A program made the translations under genes and the position numbers. DNA of 64,000 nucleotides. It comes from Smittia aterrima. Taxonomy: Eukaryota; Arthropoda; Insecta; Diptera; Chironomidae. The notes below the pieces were generated by a model. That model did not search any database, was not told where the DNA came from, and was given only the letters and a program-made list of their open reading frames with translations. Location: assembly GCA_033063855.1 (NCBI GenBank), contig CP093830.1:20770854-20834853 (forward strand), given 5' to 3'. Of this stretch, positions 49,800-60,500 are shown piece after piece. Numbering within the stretch: the stretch's first letter is position 1; each line of letters opens with the position of its first letter.

Positions 49800-50260
49800 C
49801 ATTCAGAAAAGTCTAGCAATGCACTTACCGCGTCTCATAGATGAATATTTAAATTGTATTGTGTTGGTGGTTGTAATGAAAAAACGCACTGAAGAAAAGT
49901 AATAAAATTTTCATGAAATTGTTGTCGACTCAAAACTTTCGTAACAATATTTTATAAGGCTTTATTCGAAAAGGAAGTCTGGCTATCCATCCTTCAGTCA
50001 AGCCACAAAACTATGGAATCAACTTATAAAAAGAGAAAATCGAAAAAAGCTTTCTACCAGAAGACCTACTGATGATCTACTGTGACCGGTATTCCTAATT
50101 TTTTATTTATGTGATGGCCCTCGAATATTACATGAAATCAATTCTGAACTGCAATGGACTAACTGCGTATCGATCAAGCTGATTTGAATTAAAGATTCAC
50201 AATGCCTTGAATCAAAACTTTTAAATTTTTAAATTGCATATTTATGATTTTTCAATTCAT
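49800..50260. repeat. Receptor-array spacer repeat, left-end partial copy
   Basis: Fragments of the spacer repeat that precedes every receptor gene: the CTTACCGCGTCTCATAG segment near 49825 and the TTTATTTATGTGATGGCC to CTGCGTATCGAT segment from about 50100. Retroelement debris (49940-50095) separates the two. Confidence 0.7.
49951..50083 (+). mobile_element. C-terminal fragment of a non-LTR retrotransposon reverse transcriptase
   Basis: The frame reads SKRKSGYPSFSQATKLWNQL, then KRENRKKLSTRRPTDDLL and stop. The pattern of an aromatic PSFSQATKLWN block followed by a basic stretch resembles the C-terminal end of many non-LTR reverse-transcriptase polyproteins in insects. No upstream RT domain remains. 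More decayed versions lie after each receptor gene. Confidence 0.5.
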
Positions 50261-50261
50261 A

Positions 50262-50293
50262 TATAAAGGACACAAAAAACTAGTTCATTCAGT
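50262..50293 (+). promoter_or_regulatory. Core promoter of receptor gene 1
   Basis: TATAAA (50262-50267) and TCAGT (50289-50293) with 29 nt between the first T and the initiator A. The predicted leader before the main ATG at 50320 is only about 29 nt and contains one upstream ATG at 50310 in another frame. Confidence 0.7.
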
Positions 50294-50319
50294 TCTGTTC
50301 TATCAGTGAATGAGTAAGG

Positions 50320-51687
50320 ATGCGCCTGCCAAAGTGTTTCAAACAATTTGGAAACCCAGAAGTTTATCCAAAGTTGATGCAGAGATTTCTGTTGCTTTGC
50401 ATTGCTTTTTTGGCTCCAGTGCAGATCCAGAATGGAAAAAGAAGAATTCAGAAATGGTAAATATTTTTTTAAATAATTAATTACCATTAAGACTTTCACG
50501 TTTATTTCGCAGGTTCTGGTTTGCAACTCTCACCTTAACTTTCAACGATTTTGTAGCGATCTGTTACACTCTTCGCGAGTGGGAAAATCTAAATCTATCG
50601 ACAAAAACAGAGAACGTGGCATTAATCCGTAAGTTTCTAATCAGCTCAAGTGACATCGTGAAAATTAGAATCTTGTAATTTAGTTGGTGCCTTCAGATTT
50701 GTAATTAACATGATCTACTACGGCATGTTCCACAAAGAGTTTGCTGAGTTGGTTCATCGAATAATTGACGAGAAGTTGTTTCTGAAAATAATTTTTTTTT
50801 TTAATTTAATTTTTATTTTATTTTTTCAGAGCGTCGCAGAGACTTCAAGGCGACATGCAAATAACAATCAAATATTGCAGACAAGAATTCAAAGCTTTGT
50901 CTCTTCTCATCATCTCAGCTTTCGAAATAGCCACTGTTGTGACTCTGAGCGTTTTCTTTTTCCAAGTCAATGTTCACAACTTACCGATGAACTTTCGAAT
51001 GATATTCTGGCCAGTCGCAGGCAGCTTTATCGAGTGGCCAGTTAATTTCGTTCAACAAGCGATTGCCTTATATACTGCTTCAATCAACATTTTCGCGGTA
51101 TTTTCTATCTACTTCATAATTATGAATCATTCATGCTGGGAGATCGAGCAAACAATTCATCTCTTAACTAAAATCGACGACGAGAAAGAGAATCAAAAGG
51201 AAAAGATCAAACTCGTTGTTGAAAGAAGCTACGTCACACTTCGCTGGATGAAAGATGCTCAAAGACTTTTGCAGTTCGTCTTCTTCTTCGAATTCTCGAT
51301 CATTTCCTTAATTCTCTGCATGAACCTCTACACAATTTTGGTTGGTCCAAATCTTATCGTTCGGAATGATCCTTATCCAATTTCCTCAACTTTTCGCCAT
51401 TTCGTGGCTTGGAAATCGAGTCGTGGAACGAATTGAAGATTTCACAACTGCGGTTTACGAAGTGAAATGGTATGAGCTCCCAGTAAGCGACAGAAAAAGT
51501 CTTCAATTGATTTTGGTGATGGCTCAGAACATGAAACCATTCAATGGAGTTTTCAAGAAAGTTAACATGGAAACTTTCCAATCGGTTCGTGCCTAATTAT
51601 TTCTCTTTAAATTGTTGACAACTCAATTTTCTTTCACAGGTCTTGCAACTTGTGTACTCACTGTTAATGTTCTTCAAATCGGTTTAA
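50320..51687 (+). pseudogene. Odorant receptor 1, frameshifted
   Basis: Insect odorant receptors (7tm_6 family) are seven-helix ligand-gated channel subunits in sensory neuron dendrites, working with Orco. Five exons are seen: 50320-50456, 50513-50628, 50684-50774, 50830-51584 and 51640-51687. Exon 1 starts MRLPKCFKQFGNPEVYP. All splice sites match the three paralogues. Exon 4 is 755 nt instead of 760: five bases are missing near 51346-51352, where the others encode GPGKI. The frame then shifts and stops at 51434-51436 (ending SSRGTN), losing helices 6-7. The original frame resumes downstream (FPQLFAISWLGN to ETFQS|VLQLVYSLLMFF), with no other damage, so decay is recent or this is an assembly error. 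The upstream-ATG frame is present. Confidence 0.85.
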
Positions 51688-51879
51688 TTGATTGGATAAG
51701 TTTATTCACTGTTAAATGTTCAAAGAATGTTGCTTGTGATACATAAAAGAGAAAGCGTTGAAAATATTATTCACTGTTATCGAAAAGTTTGTCTCAAGAA
51801 TCTTGTGATAAGATTTTTAATTTATTAAAAATATTAAATGTTTATCAAATCAACTTAACATTTCTAAGATTTTTTTTGA

Positions 51880-52005
51880 AATGAAAAACTTTATTATGGC
51901 CGTGTGGAAACTTTTGCACGATGTCGGGTTGTTCGATCAGTTTAGTTTGTTAGACAAAAAAAAATCGAAAAGAGCCTTTCACCTGTTCGCCTGTGGTCGG
52001 TATTC
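51880..52005 (+). mobile_element. Retroelement debris after receptor 1
   Basis: Decayed fragment sharing GTGGAAAC, CACGATGTCGGG, a GAAAAGAGCCTT segment and the terminal stem-loop block (51981-52001) with copies after receptors 2, 3 and 4. It resembles the C-terminal retrotransposon fragment at 49951-50083 in order of motifs. It travels with the receptor duplication unit rather than being five independent insertions. Confidence 0.55.
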
Positions 52006-52319
52006 TTATTGTCGTGGAATCTTTAAAGATAATTCAACATCTGTGAATTCACTCAATAAAGCACCAAAGAAAAATGTTGGTTTATTTATTTGCTGGCATC
52101 GCATAAGAAATATCAAATCAATTCTAAACTTTAGTGGACTTCAGCTACGTATCGATAAATCTGATTTGAATCTCACAATTATATTTACATCAATGTTTTT
52201 CAAAAGAATGTAACAAACAATTCTGCGCTAACTTCGAATGAAAGTTCTTCTTCGTGTTTTCTTTTCTCTCTAAAAAAAGAGATAGAGAGAGAGAACTAAT
52301 GTGACATCAAGAAAAGCTT

Positions 52320-52945
52320 TCCACAAAAAAGCTCCGTCTGTTTAGCTTCGGATCTTTATCGCTATCGAGGATCAACGCTCATTAGCATCCAATCTAATAG
52401 ATTCTTCAATAAAAGTTCCCGCTTTGCAATCGAATCTATCCAACGCATATGTTCGCATTTTTCGTTCCCAGTCTCAATAGAAATGTAAACGTCGTAGTTC
52501 CTTCTAATGTTGGTCGCTTTCAGTCGAGCCATGACATTTTTATTGATTGCCCATAGCACTGAAAAATGAACTTGCATTGGACTTTCAGGGTCTCATGGTT
52601 GAATATATTATAATTTCTTGGAATGAAGATTTCACGATGAAAACTCAACATCTGCTAATTCCCATTGATGTGTAAGTTGGGGGTTGTTGTGTTGAAATAA
52701 ATCACGAAACGAAAAATGTTAATTTATTTATGTGATGACGTTCGCATATCATATGAAATCAATTGTGAACTGCAGTGGACTGACTGCGTATCGATTAGGC
52801 TGATTTGAATTAAAGATTTACAATGCTTTGAATCAAAACTTTTTAAGTTATAAATTTTAAATTGCATATTTATGATTTTTCAAAGCATTTATAAAGGACA
52901 CAAAAAGCTCATTCATTCAGTTCTGTGCTATCAGCGAATGAGTAA
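52320..52945. repeat. Receptor-array spacer repeat, copy before receptor 2
   Basis: About 620 bp found before each receptor: CTATCGAGGATCAACGCTC, ATCCAACGCATATGTTCGC, ACATTTTTATTGATTG, AAGTTGGGG, CTGCGTATCGAT and the promoter. No coding frame. Preceded at about 52216-52250 by a decayed copy of the receptor 5' end (TGCGCTAACTTCGAATGA). Confidence 0.75.
52890..52921 (+). promoter_or_regulatory. Core promoter of receptor gene 2
   Basis: TATAAAGG starting at 52890 and TCAGT at 52917-52921, with the same 29-nt spacing as in receptor 1. The leader to ATG 52948 is about 29 nt and includes an out-of-frame ATG at 52938. Confidence 0.7.
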
Positions 52946-52947
52946 GG

Positions 52948-54327
52948 ATGCGTCTTGCACAATATTTCAAAAACTTTAAAAGCCCAGAAGTTTATCCAAA
53001 GTTGATACAGAATTTTTTGTTGCTCTGCATTGCTTACTTGGTCCCAGTGCAGATTCTGAATGGGAAAAGAATATTTCAAAAATGGTAAATATTTCTCAAA
53101 TCTAATTAATTTCTGAATAAAGATCTTTACGTTTATTTCGCAGGTTCTGGTTTGTGACTCTCACCATAACTTACAACATTTTCGTAGCGATCTGTTACAC
53201 TCTTAGCGAGTGGGAAAATCTAAATCTTTCGACAAAGACCGAGAACGTGGCATTAATTCGTAAGTTTCTAATAAACTCAAGTGACATCAGGAAAATAAAA
53301 ATCATTTAATATAATGTAGTTGGTGTTTCCAGAGTTGTTATTAATATATGCTACTACGGCGTATTCCACAAAGAGTTTGCTGAGTTGGTTCATCGAATGA
53401 TTGACGAGAAGTTGTTTGTCGATTTCAATTTTTAATTTTTATTTTCACGTTTTATTTTTTTTAGAGGATTGCAAAGGCTTCAAGGTGACGTGCAAATAAC
53501 AATCAAACATTGCAGACAAGAATTCAAAGCCTCATCTGTTCTCATCATCTCAGCTTTTGGAAGCATCACTGCTATGATTCTGAGCGTGTTCTTTTTCCAA
53601 GTCAATGAAAATAATTTACCGATGAACTTTCGAATCACATTCTGGCCAGTCGCAGGAAGCTTTGTCGAGTGGCCAGTTAATTTCATTCAACAAGCGATTG
53701 GCATGTACATTGGAATAACCGCCATTTCCGCGGTATTTCCAATCTACTTCATAATTATGAATCATTCATGCTGGGAGATCGAACAAACAATTCATCTCTT
53801 AACTAAAATTGACGAAGAGAAAGAGAATCAAAAGGAAAAGATCAAACTCGTTGTTGAAAGAAGCTACGTCACACTTCGCTGGATGAACGATGCTCAAAGA
53901 CTTTTGCAGTTCGTCTTCTTCGTTGAATTCTCGATCATTTCTTTAATTCTCTGCATGAACCTCTACACTATTTCGGTTGGTCCGGGAAAAATCATAACGT
54001 TCGCAATGATCATTGTCCAATTTCCTCAACTTTTCGCCTTCTCGTGGCTTGGAAATCGAGTCGTGGAACGAATTGAAGATTTCACAACTGCGATTTACGA
54101 AGTGAAATGGTATGAGCTCTCAGTAAGCGACAGAAAAAGTCTTCAACTGATTTTGGTGATGGCTCAGAACATGAAACCATTCAATGGAGTTTTCAAGGAA
54201 GTCAACATGGAAACTTTCCAATCGGTTCGTGCTTAAATATATTTCGTCAAATTGTTGACAATTTAATTTCTTTTTACAGATTTTGCAACTTGCGTACTCA
54301 CTCTTGATGTTCATAAAATCGGTTTAA
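52948..54327 (+). CDS. Odorant receptor 2, 383 residues
   Basis: Insect odorant receptor of the 7tm_6 family, expected in olfactory neuron membranes with Orco. Exons: 52948-53084, 53144-53259, 53320-53410, 53465-54224, 54280-54327 (1,152 nt with stop). Exon 1 begins MRLAQYFKNFKSPEVYP and holds helix 1; exon 2 (FWFVTLT..) holds helix 2. Exon 4 holds helices 3-6 (about residues 140-159, 185-213, 262-285, 290-310) and the long conserved intracellular stretch HSCWEIEQ to VTLRWM. The C-terminus ETFQS|ILQLAYSLLMF, split by a phase 0 intron, is the usual receptor end. The chosen ATG is the second in the leader; the first (10 nt earlier) opens another frame that runs into intron 1. Confidence 0.88.
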
Positions 54328-54504
54328 TTGGTGACGTTTCTTCACTGATCTGACTTTGGTGTTCTTGCTTGAAATATTAAAAATGTTAAATGTTCCACGA
54401 ATGCTGCTTGTGATACATAAAATCGGTAAAAATATTATTCACTGTAATCGAAAAATCTGTCTCAAGCATCTAATGTTAAGATTTTCAATCTATGAAAAAT
54501 ATTA

Positions 54505-54640
54505 AATGTGTGGAAACTATGGCACGATGTCGAGAAGTTCGTTAAGTTTAGTTGGGTACAAATAAACAACTTTCGAAGAGCCTTCAACCAGGTCGCCTGT
54601 GTCCGGTATTCTTGTTGTCTATGGTATTGAAATATGAACT
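54505..54640 (+). mobile_element. Retroelement debris after receptor 2
   Basis: Same decayed fragment as at 51880-52005, including the stem-loop block (54587-54607), followed by GTATTCTTGTTGTCTATGG. No open frame. Confidence 0.5.
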
Positions 54641-54889
54641 TGCAGAGCAATTATTATATTCACTTGGAATCTTTAAAGATAATTCAACATCTGTGAATTC
54701 ACATTGCTGTATTAAAATATTTTTTATTTAGTTACCCAATGTTTCATTTTTATTGAAATAAAGCACCAAAGAAAAATGTTGTGATTGAATATTGTGGATT
54801 TTCAAAAGAATGTAACAAACAGGTATGCGCTAAATTAAAATGAAATGAAAAGTTCATCTTCGCTTTTCCTAGAAAAAGAGAAAGAGAGA

Positions 54890-55545
54890 GAGAGAGATTT
54901 AAGAAAGCTTTCCACAAAAAAGCTTCCACAAAAAAGCTCTTATAAATTCTTCAATTCAACTTCTCGCTTTGAATTTGAATCTATCCAACGCATATGTAGG
55001 TAATTTCCACTCCTGCCTCGACTGTTGTTCGCAGTCTCATTGGGAATGTAGTTCCTTCTAATGTTTGTTGCTTTGTGTCGAGCCATGAAACTTTTATTGA
55101 TTGTCCATTGCACTGAAAAAAAAAACTAGCAATGGACTTACCGCGTTTCATACTTTAATATATAATAACTAGTTTAACCGGTGCGACTATGCCGCCCGTC
55201 GAGACGTATCTCATCGACAGAATGAATGAATGACAGACGGAAAGAGTTTCGAATCAAGACAATTCTTATTCTTGGAATCTTCGATGAAAACGCAACATCT
55301 GCGAATTCCCATTGCTGTTTAAGTTAATGATTGTTGTTGTGTTGAAATAAATCACAAAAGCGAAATGTTGATTTATTTATTCTGCCATTTACATATGAAA
55401 TCAATTCTAAACTGCATTGGACTATCTATGTATCGATAAACCTAATTTGGATCTCACAATTATTTATTTACAATTTTGTGATGGTTGAAAATTGTGATTT
55501 TTTTTTAAAAAAACAATCAGTTCTGTGCTAACATCGAATGAGTGA
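54890..55545. repeat. Receptor-array spacer repeat, copy before receptor 3
   Basis: Spacer copy that is shorter at its left side and carries an extra roughly 95-bp piece (about 55167-55260) absent from the other copies. That piece contains CCGGTGCGACTATGCC and GACAGACGG-type sequence, so a small insertion has occurred here. Confidence 0.7.
55167..55260. mobile_element. Small insertion inside the spacer repeat
   Basis: A segment of about 95 bp present only in this spacer copy, between TATAATAA and TTCTTGGAATC, which adjoin in the others. It is noticeably more GC-rich than its surroundings and includes a GACAGACGG run like the one in the 15016-15262 insertion. Origin not assigned. Confidence 0.4.
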
Positions 55546-55547
55546 AG

Positions 55548-56916
55548 ATGCAACTTGCCAAGTGCTTGAAACAATTTGGAAAACCAGAAGTTTATCCGAA
55601 GTTGATGCAGAGATTTCTGTTGCTTTGCATTGCTTTCTTGGCTCCAGTGCAGATTCAGAATGGAAAAAGAAAACTTCAAAAATGGTAAATATTTCTCAAA
55701 TAATTAATTTCAATACTTTTCAAGTTTATTTCGCAGTTTCTGGTTTGGCGCCCTCCACTTAACTTATATCATTTTTGTAGCGATCTGTTACACTCTTAGC
55801 GAGTGGGAAAGTCAAAGTTTATGGACAAAAACCGAATACGTGGCATTTATTCGTAAGTTTTCAATCAACTCTAGTGATACCAGAAAATTAAAAATCTTGT
55901 AATTTAGTTTCTGCCTTCAGAGTTCATATTAACATGATCTACTTCGGCTTGTTCCACAAAAAGTTTGCTGAGTTGGTTCATCGAATGATTGACGAAAAGT
56001 TGTTTCTCAAACTAATTTTTTTAAATTTTTAATTTTCCGCTTTTGTTTCTCAGAGCGTCGCAGAGACTTCAAGGCGACATGCAAATAACAATCAAACATT
56101 GCAGACAAGAATTCAAAGCTTCATCTCTTCTCATCATCTCATCATACGGAGCAGTCACTGTTATGACTCTGAGCGTGTTCTTTTTCCAAGTCAATGAACA
56201 TAATTTACCGCTGAACTTTCGAATAACATTCTGGCCTGTCGCAGGAAGTTTTATCGAGTGGCCAGTTAATTTCTTTCAACAAGCGATTCTAATGTACATT
56301 GCAACAACAACCATGTACGCGATATTTCTAATCGTTTTCATAATTATGAATCATTCATGTTGGGAGATCGAACAAACAATTCATCTCTTAAATAAAATCG
56401 ACGAGGAGAAAGAGAATCAAAAGGAAAAGATCAAATTCGTTGTGGAAAGAAGTTACGTCACACTTCGCTGGATGAAAGATGCTCAACGACTTTTGCAGTT
56501 CATTTTCCTCGTTGAATTCTCGATCATTTCTTTAATTCTCTGCATGACCCTCTACACTGTTTTGTTAGGCCCAGGAAAAGTCGCAACGCTTGGAATGTTT
56601 TTGGTCCAGTTTACTCAACTTTTCGCCATTTCGTGGCTTGGAAATCGAGTCGTGAAGCAAATTCAAAATTTCACAACAGTGATTTACGAAGTGAAGTGGT
56701 TTGAGCTCTCAGTAAGCGACAGAAAAAGTCTTCAACTGATTTTGGTGATGGCTCAGAACATCAAACCATTCAATGGAGTTTTCAAGGAGGTTAACATGGA
56801 AACTTTCCAATCGGTTCGTGCTTAAATATTTCTTTTTAAAATGTTGACAACTTGATTTTCTTTCACAGATCTTGCAACTTGCGTACTCTCTCTTGATGTT
56901 CATAAAATCGGTTTAA
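55548..56916 (+). CDS. Odorant receptor 3, 383 residues
   Basis: Insect odorant receptor, same five-exon structure: 55548-55684, 55737-55852, 55908-55998, 56054-56813, 56869-56916. Exon 1 begins MQLAKCLKQFGKPEVYP. It is the most divergent of the four in membrane segments (helix 3 SSYGAVTVMTLS, helix 4 LMYIATTTMYAIFLIV) and in exon 2 (the W at the exon 1-2 join is replaced by C because the acceptor is followed by T, and SQSLWTKTEYVAF replaces the usual NLNLSTKTENVAL). The conserved intracellular and C-terminal blocks are kept. Its promoter lacks a clear TATA box, reading T and A runs at that position; the TCAGT initiator is present. An out-of-frame ATG lies 10 nt upstream. Confidence 0.88.
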
Positions 56917-57139
56917 TTGATTAGTTAAGTTTGTCAACTGATTTGGCTTTGGTGTTCTTGCTTCAAATATTTAAAAGTGTTAAATGTCCCACGAATGTTG
57001 CTTGTGATAGATAAAATAAAAAATTTGTGAAAAATATTATTCACTGTGTTCAAAAAATCTGTCTCAAGAATCTTGTGTTAGGATTTTCAATCTAAATGTT
57101 TATCGAATTGACATAACAAATTGAAGGCTTTTTCGAAAT

Positions 57140-57260
57140 AAAAAACTTTAATATGGTCGTGTCGACAACTTTAGTTTAGTTGGACAAAAATAAACAACTT
57201 TCGAAAAGAGCCTTCTACCAGGTCGCCTGTGGTCGGTATTCTTATTGTCTATTGTATTGA
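57140..57260 (+). mobile_element. Retroelement debris after receptor 3
   Basis: Same decayed fragment, with the stem-loop block at 57217-57237. Confidence 0.5.
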
Positions 57261-57394
57261 AATATGAACTTGCAGAACAATTATCATATTCACTTGGAAT
57301 CTTTAAAGATAATTCAACATATGTGAACTGAGTTCACTGAACTCACATTGCTGTATTGAAATAAAGCACCAAAGAAAAATGTTGTGATTGAATA

Positions 57395-58020
57395 TTGTGG
57401 AATTTTAAAAGAATCTAACAAACAGTTATGCGCTCGAATGAAATGAAAAGTTCTTCTTCGTGTTTCCTAGAAGCTGAGGTGACATAAAGGAAAGCTTTCC
57501 ACAAAAAAGCTTCGTCTGTTAAGCTTCGGATCTTTATCGCTATCGAGGATCAACGCTCATTAGCATCTTATCTAATAAAGTTCTCGATTTGCATTTAAAT
57601 CTATCCAACGCATATGTTCGCAATTTCCACTCCCATCTCGACTGTTATTGGCAGTCTCATTGGGGATGTAGTTTCTTCTAATGTTTGTCGCTGTGTGTCG
57701 AGTCATGACATTTTTATTGATTGTCTATGGCAGTGAAAAATAAACTTGCATTGGACTTACCGCTTCTCATAGTTGAATAGATAAAAAATTTACTTGGAAT
57801 GAAGATTCCATGACAAAAACTTAACATCTGCGAATTCCCATTGATGTGTAAGTTGGGGATTGTTGTGTTGAAATAAATCACGAAACAAAAATGTGAAATT
57901 ATTTATATGCTGACGTTCGCATATCGTATGCAAAGAAATCAATTCAAAACTGCAGTGGACACGTATCGATAAAGCTGACTTATATCACATAATTATTTAT
58001 TTACAATGTTGTGATGATTG
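57395..58020. repeat. Orphan spacer repeat with no gene after it
   Basis: A full-length spacer copy that is followed not by a receptor gene but directly by a second spacer copy (58021-58735), a direct repeat with a period of about 630 bp. No receptor exon remains between them. Confidence 0.7.
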
Positions 58021-58735
58021 AATATTGTAATTTTCAAAAGAATGTAACAAACAGTTATGCGCTAATATCGAATGAAATGAAAAGTTATTCTTCGTGTTTT
58101 CTAGAAAAAGAGAAAGCTCAGGTAACATAAGAAAGCTTTTTAAAAGCTTTTCACACAAAAAAAGCTTCGGATCTTTATAGCTATCGAGGATCAACGCTCA
58201 TTAGCATCTAATCTTAAAGATTCTTCAATAAAAGTTCCCGCTTTGCATTTGAATCTATCCAACGCATATGTTCGCAATTTCCATTCCCGTCTCGATTGTT
58301 GTTCGCAGTCTCAATGGGAATGTAGTTTCTTCTAATGTTTGTCGCTGTATGTCGAACCATGACATTTTTATTGATTGTCCATTGCACTGAAAAATAAACT
58401 TGCATTGGACTTACCGCGTCTCATAGTTGAATAGATAAAAAATTTACTTGGAATAAAGATTCCACGATGGAAACTCAACATCTGCGAATTCCCATTGATG
58501 TGTAAGTTGGGGATTGTTGTGTTGAAATAAATCACGAAACAAAAATGTTAATTTATTTATTTGATGACGTTCGCATATCATATGAAATCAATTCTAAACT
58601 GCAGTGGACTGACTACGTATCGATAAAGCTGACTTAAATCTCATAATTATTTATTAACGATGTTGTGATGGTTGAATATTGTGATTTTAAAAAATAGTTC
58701 ATCCATTCAGTTCTGTGCTAACATCGAGTGAGTGA
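58021..58735. repeat. Receptor-array spacer repeat, copy before receptor 4
   Basis: Second half of the direct repeat, closely matching 57395-58020 and leading into receptor 4. It begins with a decayed receptor 5' end (CAGTTATGCGCTAATATCG). Confidence 0.75.
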
Positions 58736-58737
58736 AG

Positions 58738-60110
58738 ATGCAACTTGCAAAATATTTCAAACAACTTAAAAACCCAGAAGTTTATCCAAAGTTGATGCAG
58801 AGATTTCTGTTGCTTTGCATTGCTTTCTTGGCTCCAGTGCAGATTCAGAATGGAAAACGAAGAATTCAGAAATGGTAAATATTTCTCAAATAATTAATTT
58901 CCATAAAGACCTTTACGTTTATTTCGCAGGTTCTGGTTTGTGACTCTCCACTTAACTTGTATCGGTTTTCAAGCTTTCTGTTACACTCTAAGCGAGTGGG
59001 AAAATCTAAATCTTTCGAATAAGACCGAGAACGTGGCAGTAATTCGTAAGTTTTTAATCAACTCAAGTGACAACAGGAAAATAAAAATCTTGTCATTTAG
59101 TTGGTGTCTCCAGATGTGTGATTAATATATGTTACTACGGCTTGTTCCACAAAGAGTTTGCTGAGTTGGTTCATCGAATGATTAAAGAAAAGTTGTTTCT
59201 CAAAATAATTTTTTTCGATTTCTAATTTTAATTTTTTTATTTCTCAGAGAATCGCAAAGACTTCAAGGCGACATGCAAATAACAATCAAACATTGCAGAC
59301 AAGAATTCAAAGCTTCATCTGTTCTCATCATCTCAGCTTACGCAGGCGTCACTGCAATGACTTTGAGCGTTTTCTTTTTCCAAGTCAATGAAAATAATTT
59401 ACCGATGAACTTTCGAATCACATTCTGGCCAGTCGCAGGAACTTTTATCGAGTGGGAAGTTAATTTTGTTCAACAAGCGATTGCCATATACATTTGTATA
59501 ACAACCATTTCCGCGATTTTTCCTATCTACTTCATAATTATGAATCATTCGTGCTGGGAGATCGAACAAACAATTCATCTCTTAACTAAAATCGACGAGG
59601 AGAAAGAGAATCAAAAGGAAAAGATCAAACTCGTTGTTGAAAGAAGCTACGTCACACTTCGCTGGATGAAAGATGCTCAGAGAATTCTGCAATTCGTCTT
59701 CTTCGTCGAATTCTCGATCATTTCTTTGATTCTCTGCATGAACCTCTACACGATTTGTGTTGGTCCGGGAAAAATCACAACGTTCGCAATGTTCTTAGTC
59801 CAGTTACCTCAACTGTTCGCCATTTCTTGGCTTGGTAATCGAGTCGTGGACCGAATTGAAGATTTCGCAACTGCTATTTACGAAGTGAAATGGTATGAGC
59901 TCTCAGTAAGCGACAGAAAAAGTATTCAACTGATTTTGGTGATGGCTCAGAACATGAAACCATTCAATGGAGTTTTCAAGGAAGTCAACATGGAAACTTT
60001 CCAATCGGTTCGTGCTTAAATATTTCTCTTTAAATTGTTGACAACTTAATTTTATTTCACAGGTCTTGCAACTTGCGTACTCACTCTTGATGTTCTTCAA
60101 ATCGGTTTAA
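58738..60110 (+). CDS. Odorant receptor 4, 383 residues
   Basis: Insect odorant receptor, five exons: 58738-58874, 58930-59045, 59101-59191, 59248-60007, 60063-60110. Exon 1 begins MQLAKYFKQLKNPEVYP. Closest to receptor 2 in exon 4, with its own helix 3-4 residues (SAYAGVTAMTLS, AIYICITTISAIFPIY). It has FIEWEVNF where the others have EWPVNF. Its promoter has TCAGT but no clear TATA. Unlike receptors 1-3, the upstream ATG is GTG here, so the overlapping upstream frame has no AUG start. Exon 3 ends in KE before the same GTTGTT donor. Confidence 0.88.
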
Positions 60111-60349
60111 TTGGAGACGTTTATTCACTGAATTGTCTTTGGTGTTATTGCTTCAAATATTTAAAAGTGTTAAATGTTCCACGAATGTTGCTTGTGATAC
60201 ATAAAATAGAAAAGCGTTGAAAATTTGTTAAAAATATTATTCACTTTGTTCGAAAAATCTGTCTCAAGAATCTTGTGTTAAGATTTTTAATCAATGAAAA
60301 ATATTAAATGTTTATCAAATTGTCAACATTTTCAAGCCTTTTTTTTTTC

Positions 60350-60500
60350 GAAAGAAAAAACTTTATTATGGCCGTGTGGAAACTATGGCACGATGTCGGG
60401 TAATTCGATAAGTTTAGTTAGTTGGACAAAAATAATGAACTTTCGAAAAGAGCTTTCTACCAGGTCGCCTGTGATCGGTATTCTTATTGTCTATGGTATT
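60350..60500 (+). mobile_element. Retroelement debris after receptor 4
   Basis: Best-preserved of the array copies. One frame reads FRKELSTRSPVIGILIVYG, comparable to the KKLSTRRP end of the fragment at 49951-50083. The stem-loop block is at 60459-60479. Confidence 0.5.

Noticed and set aside
50710..51045. Frame running through receptor 1 intron 3
   Set aside because: It reads the T-rich intron as phenylalanine runs and enters exon 4 in the wrong frame; paralogues require splicing here.
55538..55762. Frame from the upstream ATG of receptor 3 taken as the true start
   Set aside because: It loses helix 1, runs into intron 1 and is absent from receptor 4; the second ATG gives the helix and the conserved EVYP motif.
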